64,000 nucleotides of DNA. Source: Burkholderiaceae bacterium (GTDB lineage: Bacteria; Pseudomonadota; Gammaproteobacteria; Burkholderiales; Burkholderiaceae_D). Shown here in pieces: positions 59,408-64,000 of this stretch; the stretch's first letter is position 1; each line of letters begins with the position of its first letter. Below the pieces are notes generated by a model. That model was given only the letters and a program-made list of their open reading frames with translations, made no database searches and was not told the DNA's origin. A program made the translations under genes and the position numbers. The DNA is taken from positions 1 to 64,000 of the forward strand of contig SCTK01000016.1 of NCBI GenBank assembly GCA_004298905.1, written 5' to 3'.

Positions 59408-61123
59408 ATGACAATCCCAACCAAATCCGAAAGCCATCTCACCAACTTCATCCGCAACATCATCGATGAAGATTTGTCCCAGCAAAAATGGTCGGCGCGG
59501 CAGAAACTGGTGGGGTCCTCACACCTGATTCAAACCCGTTTCCCGCCGGAACCGAACGGCTATCTGCACATCGGTCACGCCAAATCGATCTGCCTGAATT
59601 TCGGTCTGGCGCGCGATTACAACGGCATTTGCCATCTGCGTTTCGACGACACCAATCCGGAAAAGGAAAGCCTGGAATACGTCGAGTCCATCATGGATGC
59701 CGTGCACTGGCTTGGGTTCCAGTGGGGCACGCACCTGTACTACGCCAGCGATTATTTCGAAAAGCTGTATCAGTTTGCCGAGTGGTTCATCCAGCAAGGC
59801 AAGGCTTATGTCGACAGCCAGAGCGCCGACGACATGCGCGGCACGCGCGGCACGCTGACCGAGGCCGGTCAGGACAGTCCGTACCGCAGCCGCTCGGTGG
59901 AAGAAAGTCTGCGCCTGTTCCGCGAGATGCGTGCGGGCAAACATGCCGACGGCGCCCATGTGTTGCGCCTCAAAATCGACATGGCTTCGCCCAACATGAA
60001 TCTGCGCGATCCGGTGATCTACCGCATCCGCCGCGCGCATCATCACCGCACCGGCGACAAGTGGTGCATCTATCCGATGTACGACTACACCCACTGCATT
60101 TCCGATGCGCTGGAACACATCACCCATTCGGTCTGCACACTGGAATTCGAAGATCACCGCCCGCTCTACGACTGGGTGCTGAACCAGCTGGCCGACGGCG
60201 GTTTTTTCCATCGCCCGCTGCCGCAGCAAATCGAATTCGCGCGCCTCAATCTGACCTATGTCGTCACCAGCAAACGCAAGCTGCAACAACTGGTGCAGGA
60301 AGCACTGGTCGATGGCTGGGACGATCCGCGCATGCCCACCCTCGTCGGGCTGCGCCGCCGCGGCTACACACCCGCGAGCATTCAATTGTTTTGCGAACGC
60401 ATCGGCGTTTCCAAGGCCGACAGCTGGATCGACTACAGTGTGCTGGAACAAGCACTGCGCGACGACCTCGATCCCATCGCGCCGCGCGCGGTCGCCGTGC
60501 TCAATCCGCTCAAACTGATCATCGACAACTATCCCGCCGGTCAGAGCGAACCCTGCCATGCGCCGGTACACCCGCACCATCCCGAACAGGGTCAGCGCAC
60601 ATTTTCTTTTTCCAATACGCTGTGGATCGAAGCGGAGGACTTTTGCGAAGAGCCGCCCAAGGGCTATTTCCGCCTCTTCCCCGGCAACAAGGTACGTCTG
60701 CGCTACGGCTATGTGATCGAATGCACCGGCTGCGCCAAGGATGTCCACGGCAACATCATTGCCGTGCACGCCAACTACATTCCCGACACCAAATCCGGCA
60801 CGCCCGGCGCCGACAGCGTCAAGGTCAAGGGCAACATCCACTGGCTCAGCGCCGCGCACGCGCTCAAGGCGAAAGTGCGTCTGTATGACCGGCTGTTCCT
60901 CGACCCGCAGCCCGATAGCGGCGGCAAGGATTTCAAGACCTGCCTCAACCCCGACTCAGTCAAGATCGTGCAGGCCTGGCTCGAACCCACGCTGGAACGC
61001 TCGCGCCGCGAAGAACGTTTCCAGTTCGAACGCCACGGCTACTTCGTCTCCGACCGCACGGATTCGAAGCGCGAAGCGCTGGTGTTCAACCGCGTCGCTA
61101 CGCTGAAAGACACCTGGAAGTAG
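59408..61123 (+). CDS. glnS: glutamine--tRNA ligase
   Basis: This 571-residue class I aminoacyl-tRNA synthetase charges tRNA-Gln. FPPEPNGYLHIGHAKSICLNFG carries the HIGH motif and VVTSKRKLQQLVQ the KMSKS-equivalent. RRGYTPASIQLFCERIGVSKAD and the C-terminal anticodon-binding beta-barrels are complete. The start at 59408 is chosen over an upstream in-frame start at 59381 by homology (SHLTNFIRNIIDEDL). A palindromic repeat follows 12 bases after the stop. Confidence 0.97.
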   Translation: MTIPTKSESHLTNFIRNIIDEDLSQQKWSARQKLVGSSHLIQTRFPPEPNGYLHIGHAKSICLNFGLARDYNGICHLRFDDTNPEKESLEYVESIMDAVHWLGFQWGTHLYYASDYFEKLYQFAEWFIQQGKAYVDSQSADDMRGTRGTLTEAGQDSPYRSRSVEESLRLFREMRAGKHADGAHVLRLKIDMASPNMNLRDPVIYRIRRAHHHRTGDKWCIYPMYDYTHCISDALEHITHSVCTLEFEDHRPLYDWVLNQLADGGFFHRPLPQQIEFARLNLTYVVTSKRKLQQLVQEALVDGWDDPRMPTLVGLRRRGYTPASIQLFCERIGVSKADSWIDYSVLEQALRDDLDPIAPRAVAVLNPLKLIIDNYPAGQSEPCHAPVHPHHPEQGQRTFSFSNTLWIEAEDFCEEPPKGYFRLFPGNKVRLRYGYVIECTGCAKDVHGNIIAVHANYIPDTKSGTPGADSVKVKGNIHWLSAAHALKAKVRLYDRLFLDPQPDSGGKDFKTCLNPDSVKIVQAWLEPTLERSRREERFQFERHGYFVSDRTDSKREALVFNRVATLKDTWK

Positions 61124-61135
61124 TCGTCGCTTGTT

Positions 61136-61161
61136 CCCCTCGCCCGCCTGCGGGAGAAGGG
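61136..61161. repeat. single palindrome of family B
   Basis: CCCCTCGCCCGCC...GGGAGAAGGG at 61136-61161 matches one half of the family B element at 34561-34679. It sits just after the glnS stop. Confidence 0.7.
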
Positions 61162-61204
61162 AGCTAACCACAGCATTCCCCCTTCCCCATTTCAATCCAT
61201 TGCC

Positions 61205-61370
61205 TATACTGAGCGCGACGCACTCTGTGTCGCCCGGGCTGTGCTCTCCTCTCCCTGCTGTAAGGGCGGTTGCGTTTCGAATCACCGCTCTTGATGCACA
61301 GCCCGTTCTTTCTTACGCAGTCTCACCAACGAAGAAGTAACGAAGCAGCCAACAACAAACAGGAGACATC
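61205..61370 (+). promoter_or_regulatory. candidate promoter and structured leader of the CmpX-like gene
   Basis: TATACT (61205-61210) is a good -10 hexamer, with no clear -35. Downstream, CGGGCTGTGC (61235-61244) and GCACAGCCCG (61296-61305) form a perfect 10-bp stem. It encloses a second stem (AGGGCGGT near 61263 with ACCGCTCT near 61284). The ribosome site CAGGAGA before the ATG at 61371 lies outside the stem. Confidence 0.45.
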
Positions 61371-62828
61371 ATGGACTTCTCGATTTTTGTGCAAAACCTG
61401 CAATCGACCCTGGGCACGCATTTACCGGCTCTGGCCGCCGCCCTGGGCATTCTGATTGCTGGCTGGATTCTGGCCGTGGTGGCACGCGCGGCGTCGCGCC
61501 ATCTGCTGAAAATGCTCAAGGTCGACCAGCGCCTGAGCGACAGCACACAGCAAACCATCCCGCTCGAAGCCGTGCTCAACAGCACGGTGTTCTGGCTGGT
61601 GATGCTGCTGACGCTGATCGGCATCCTGAATGTGCTGGATCTGCAGACCCTGTCGCTGCCGTTTGCCGATCTGGTGCGCCAGGTGCTGGGTTATCTGCCG
61701 CATTTACTGGCGGGCGCGCTGCTGGCGCTGCTGGCGTATGTGCTGGCCAGTGTCGTGCGCTATCTCAGCGGCAAGGCGCTGCGTGCTACCGCGCTGGACG
61801 AACGCCTGACGCGTCAGGCGGGCATGCCGGGCGCGAGCAAGAATGCCGCCGACGTGCTGTTCTGGGTCGTGATTCTGCTGTTCCTGCCGATGGTGCTGGA
61901 AGCGTTGCAGCTCTACAGCCTGTTGCAACCGGTGCAAGCCATGATGGAAAAAACCCTGCTGATGGCGCCCAATCTGTTTGCTGCCCTGGTGCTGGGGTTT
62001 GTCGGCTGGCTGATCGCCAGTGTCGTGCGTGGTCTGGTCAGCAATGTGCTGCAGGCCAGCGGCGCCGATCACTGGAGCGAAAAGGCGGGCATGTCCGAGC
62101 GCGTGCCGATTTCGAAACTAGCCGGGATGCTGGCCTTCATTCTGATTTTTGTGCCGATTCTGATTGCCGCGCTGGATGCCCTCAAGATCGAAGCCATCTC
62201 CACGCCGGCGACGCATATGCTGGATCAGATTCTGGCTGCGGTACCCAACATCGTGGCCGCTGCGCTGATCTTGCTGATCACCTGGTATGTCGCGCGCTTT
62301 GCCGCCGGACTGCTGGAAAAACTGCTGGCCACCATCGGCGCCGACGCCCTGCCGGAAAAACTCGGTTGTGCGGAATGCTTCAGCGCAAGCCTGAAACCGT
62401 CGCACATCGTCGGCGTGCTGGTCTTGTTTTTCGCCATGCTGTTTGCCGCCATGGAAGCAGCCAACCGGCTCGGCTTCAGCCAACTCGCCACGCTGGTCGG
62501 CATGTTCACCGTGTTTGGCGGCAAGGTGCTGCTGGGGCTGGCGATTTTCATCATCGGTTACTGGCTGGCGCAGCTGGCCTACCGCGTGGTTGAAAAAGGC
62601 AGCGGCAGTCAAAGTGTGCTATGGGCTCGGCTGACCCGTGCCGCCATTCTCGGCCTGGTGCTTGCCATGGGTCTGCAAGCCATGGAGGTGGCCGAAAACA
62701 TCGTCAATCTGGCGTTCGCACTCACGCTGGGCGCCGTTGCCGTTGCCTTCGCACTGGCCTTTGGTCTGGGCGGCCGCGAAGCTGCCGGCAAACTGATGGA
62801 GCACTGGATCGAGAAGTTGAAACGCTGA
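61371..62828 (+). CDS. CmpX-like membrane protein of the mechanosensitive channel 'TM helix' group
   Basis: This 485-residue protein consists of repeated units of a conserved membrane helix with GxxxAxxxR-type ends: LAAALGILIAGWILAVVARAASRHLL, LPHLLAGALLALLAYVLASVVRYL, LFAALVLGFVGWLIASVVRGLV, NIVAAALILLITWYVARFAAGLL and VLLGLAIFIIGYWLAQLAYRVV. It ends in FALAFGLGGREAAGKLMEHW, as in Pseudomonas CmpX and related proteins. The MscS beta-domain is absent. A role in envelope tension or stress is known for CmpX and is inferred here. Confidence 0.82.
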   Translation: MDFSIFVQNLQSTLGTHLPALAAALGILIAGWILAVVARAASRHLLKMLKVDQRLSDSTQQTIPLEAVLNSTVFWLVMLLTLIGILNVLDLQTLSLPFADLVRQVLGYLPHLLAGALLALLAYVLASVVRYLSGKALRATALDERLTRQAGMPGASKNAADVLFWVVILLFLPMVLEALQLYSLLQPVQAMMEKTLLMAPNLFAALVLGFVGWLIASVVRGLVSNVLQASGADHWSEKAGMSERVPISKLAGMLAFILIFVPILIAALDALKIEAISTPATHMLDQILAAVPNIVAAALILLITWYVARFAAGLLEKLLATIGADALPEKLGCAECFSASLKPSHIVGVLVLFFAMLFAAMEAANRLGFSQLATLVGMFTVFGGKVLLGLAIFIIGYWLAQLAYRVVEKGSGSQSVLWARLTRAAILGLVLAMGLQAMEVAENIVNLAFALTLGAVAVAFALAFGLGGREAAGKLMEHWIEKLKR

Positions 62829-62840
62829 AGCTGCCTGTGT

Positions 62841-63734
62841 CTAGCGCAGGTTTCCCCACGGCCGGGTCTCGCGCCGGTACTGCCATAGTGCCTCTGTGGC
62901 ATACAGTATCAGCGCGAGCCAGATCAACACAAAACCGGCCGCGCGACCGCTGCCGAACGGTTCATCCAGCACCCACAAGCCGATCAATAACTGCATCGTC
63001 GGCACAATGTATTGCAGCACGCCGAGTGTGGTGAGTGAAATGCGTCGTGCCGCGCTGGCAAAGAACATCAGCGGCACGGCCGTCACCGGCCCGGCGGCAA
63101 TCAAGAGGAGTTGCATCGACAACGGCCCATGCAGCAGCGTGCTTTGTTGGTGTGCCATCAAGCGGCCCAGCCAGATCAGCGCCAGGGGGCAAAGCAGGAA
63201 TGTTTCCAGCGTCAGGCCCTTGAGTGCATTCAGGCTCGCAATCTTGCGCAACAATCCATAGGCACCAAACGATACCGCCAACACCAGCGCAATCCACGGC
63301 CACTCGCCACGCTGCACGATCATCCACACCACGCCGGTCGTTGCCAGAACAATCGCCAGCCATTGCACTGAGCGCATGCGCTCACGCAAAAACACAAAGC
63401 CGAGCAGCACACTCACCAGCGGATTGATGAAGTAACCAAGGCTGGCATCGACCACGCGATGCGTATGTACGGCGTAGATATAGACAAACCAGTTCAGCGC
63501 AATACACACTGCACTGCCGATGAAGGTCCACAACACCTTGGGTTGCGTCACCGCATCGCGCAGCCAACGCCACTCATTGCGACGCAACCAGATCAACGCC
63601 ACAAACACACCGGACCAGAGAATGCGATTGAGCATCACCTCGATCGGCGCCACCGCATTGAACAAATGGAAGAACAGCGGAAACAGCCCCCAGACCAGGT
63701 AGACCGCCAACGCATAGAGCAGACCCTTGTTCAT
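62841..63734 (-). CDS. rarD: RarD-type EamA family transporter
   Basis: This 297-residue inner-membrane protein has ten helices of the drug/metabolite transporter superfamily. It starts GLLYALAVYLVWGLFPLFFHL and contains EVMLNRILWSGVFVALI, NWFVYIYAVHTHRVVDASLGYFINPLVSVLLG and ITLTTLGVLQYI-like ISLTTLGVLQYIVPTMQLLIG, all typical of RarD (chloramphenicol-sensitive protein). Its natural substrate is unknown. No good ribosome site precedes the ATG. Confidence 0.9.
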   Translation of the reverse strand: MNKGLLYALAVYLVWGLFPLFFHLFNAVAPIEVMLNRILWSGVFVALIWLRRNEWRWLRDAVTQPKVLWTFIGSAVCIALNWFVYIYAVHTHRVVDASLGYFINPLVSVLLGFVFLRERMRSVQWLAIVLATTGVVWMIVQRGEWPWIALVLAVSFGAYGLLRKIASLNALKGLTLETFLLCPLALIWLGRLMAHQQSTLLHGPLSMQLLLIAAGPVTAVPLMFFASAARRISLTTLGVLQYIVPTMQLLIGLWVLDEPFGSGRAAGFVLIWLALILYATEALWQYRRETRPWGNLR

Positions 63735-63758
63735 CGCAGGAGGGGTGAAGGGTTGTGC

Positions 63759-64000
63759 CTAATGCCGATCACGTGCCAGACAATCGTTGCCGTCATGCTG
63801 CCAGCCGACCACCTCATCATTCTGTAGCTCGAAGGTGGTGTTGCACCAGCGCTGCACCACCTGATCCGGTGGATAAAACCATGGATACACCAAGCCACGC
63901 CGAGTATAAATCGGCGCGTCCAGCAATGGCGGCGCGGGGATGAGCACCTGCTCGGCACGATGAAAGGTGAGGAAACGGCTTTCGCCCACCGTATGCACGC
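63759..64000 (-). CDS. C-terminal part of an unidentified protein (5' end outside window)
   Basis: An open frame runs in from the window edge and ends at 63759, 25 bases downstream of the rarD start on the same strand. About 80 residues are visible, including VYPWFYPPDQVVQRWCNTTF and the ending VGWQHDGNDCLARDRH. The pattern of 'hydrophobic-polar, Asn-Asp-x-Val, Trp-x-x-x-Gly-Asn-x-Cys' is reminiscent of small outer-membrane-assembly-type (SmpA/OmlA-like) lipoproteins, but the fragment is too short to decide. Confidence 0.55.
   Translation of the reverse strand, partial: VHTVGESRFLTFHRAEQVLIPAPPLLDAPIYTRRGLVYPWFYPPDQVVQRWCNTTFELQNDEVVGWQHDGNDCLARDRH

Noticed and set aside
59519-60859. 446-residue open frame antisense to glnS
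   Set aside because: Contained within glnS, which has complete synthetase motifs.

Overview
The window looks like a chromosomal segment of a betaproteobacterium, probably Burkholderiales-like. The evidence is high-GC coding with Ala/Arg-rich proteins, the order gap-pgk-pyk-fba-purC-purE-purK-Sua5/TsaC, UbiD, and an ECF sigma/RskA pair. This assignment rests on gene content and is inference. I saw no rRNA, tRNA, CRISPR array, intact transposase or prophage.

Layout. 1-10.5 kb: tail of an upstream gene, a low-affinity iron permease family protein, a DUF2059 protein, chromate transporter ChrA, a giant 1698-residue coiled-coil protein on the minus strand, and divergently an ECF sigma factor with its anti-sigma factor and a TPR protein. 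10.5-17.9 kb: translation and repair housekeeping (EttA, TcdA, PdxH, MsrA) mixed with small membrane and unknown proteins. 17.9-26.7 kb: a minus-strand block of central metabolism (gap, pgk, pyk, fba), purine synthesis (purC, purE, purK) and t6A synthesis (Sua5/TsaC). 26.8-33 kb: RsmE, a patatin-like lipase, malic enzyme MaeB and a lytic transglycosylase. 33-48.7 kb: UbiD, GcvT, an MFS transporter, an RhlE-type RNA helicase, a PilJ-domain protein, a zinc-ribbon protein, ThpR, a DHH phosphoesterase, a LysR regulator, GcvH, GcvP and an M48 peptidase fused to a type IV pilin-like domain. 48.7-64 kb: oxidoreductases, pantothenate genes panC and panD, a CDP-alcohol phosphatidyltransferase, an orphan solute-binding protein, a TraB/GumN protein, a RutE-like reductase, a beta-hydroxyacid dehydrogenase, GlnS, a CmpX-like membrane protein and RarD.

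Two genes stand out. The protein at 3056-8152 is a proline-free helix of about 1600 residues built on a 98-residue (14-heptad) repeat whose indels are all whole heptads; it ends in one membrane helix. The protein at 47487-48686 joins an integral-membrane M48 metallopeptidase to a complete but apparently unprocessable pilin domain.

The intergenic DNA carries several families of dispersed palindromes (near 2.9, 21.6, 25.6, 34.6, 35.9, 54.7 and 61.1 kb). There is also an island of nested inverted repeats at 39.4-39.9 kb, bounded by a duplicated terminator edge. One palindrome supplies the stop codon of a phospholipid-synthesis family gene.
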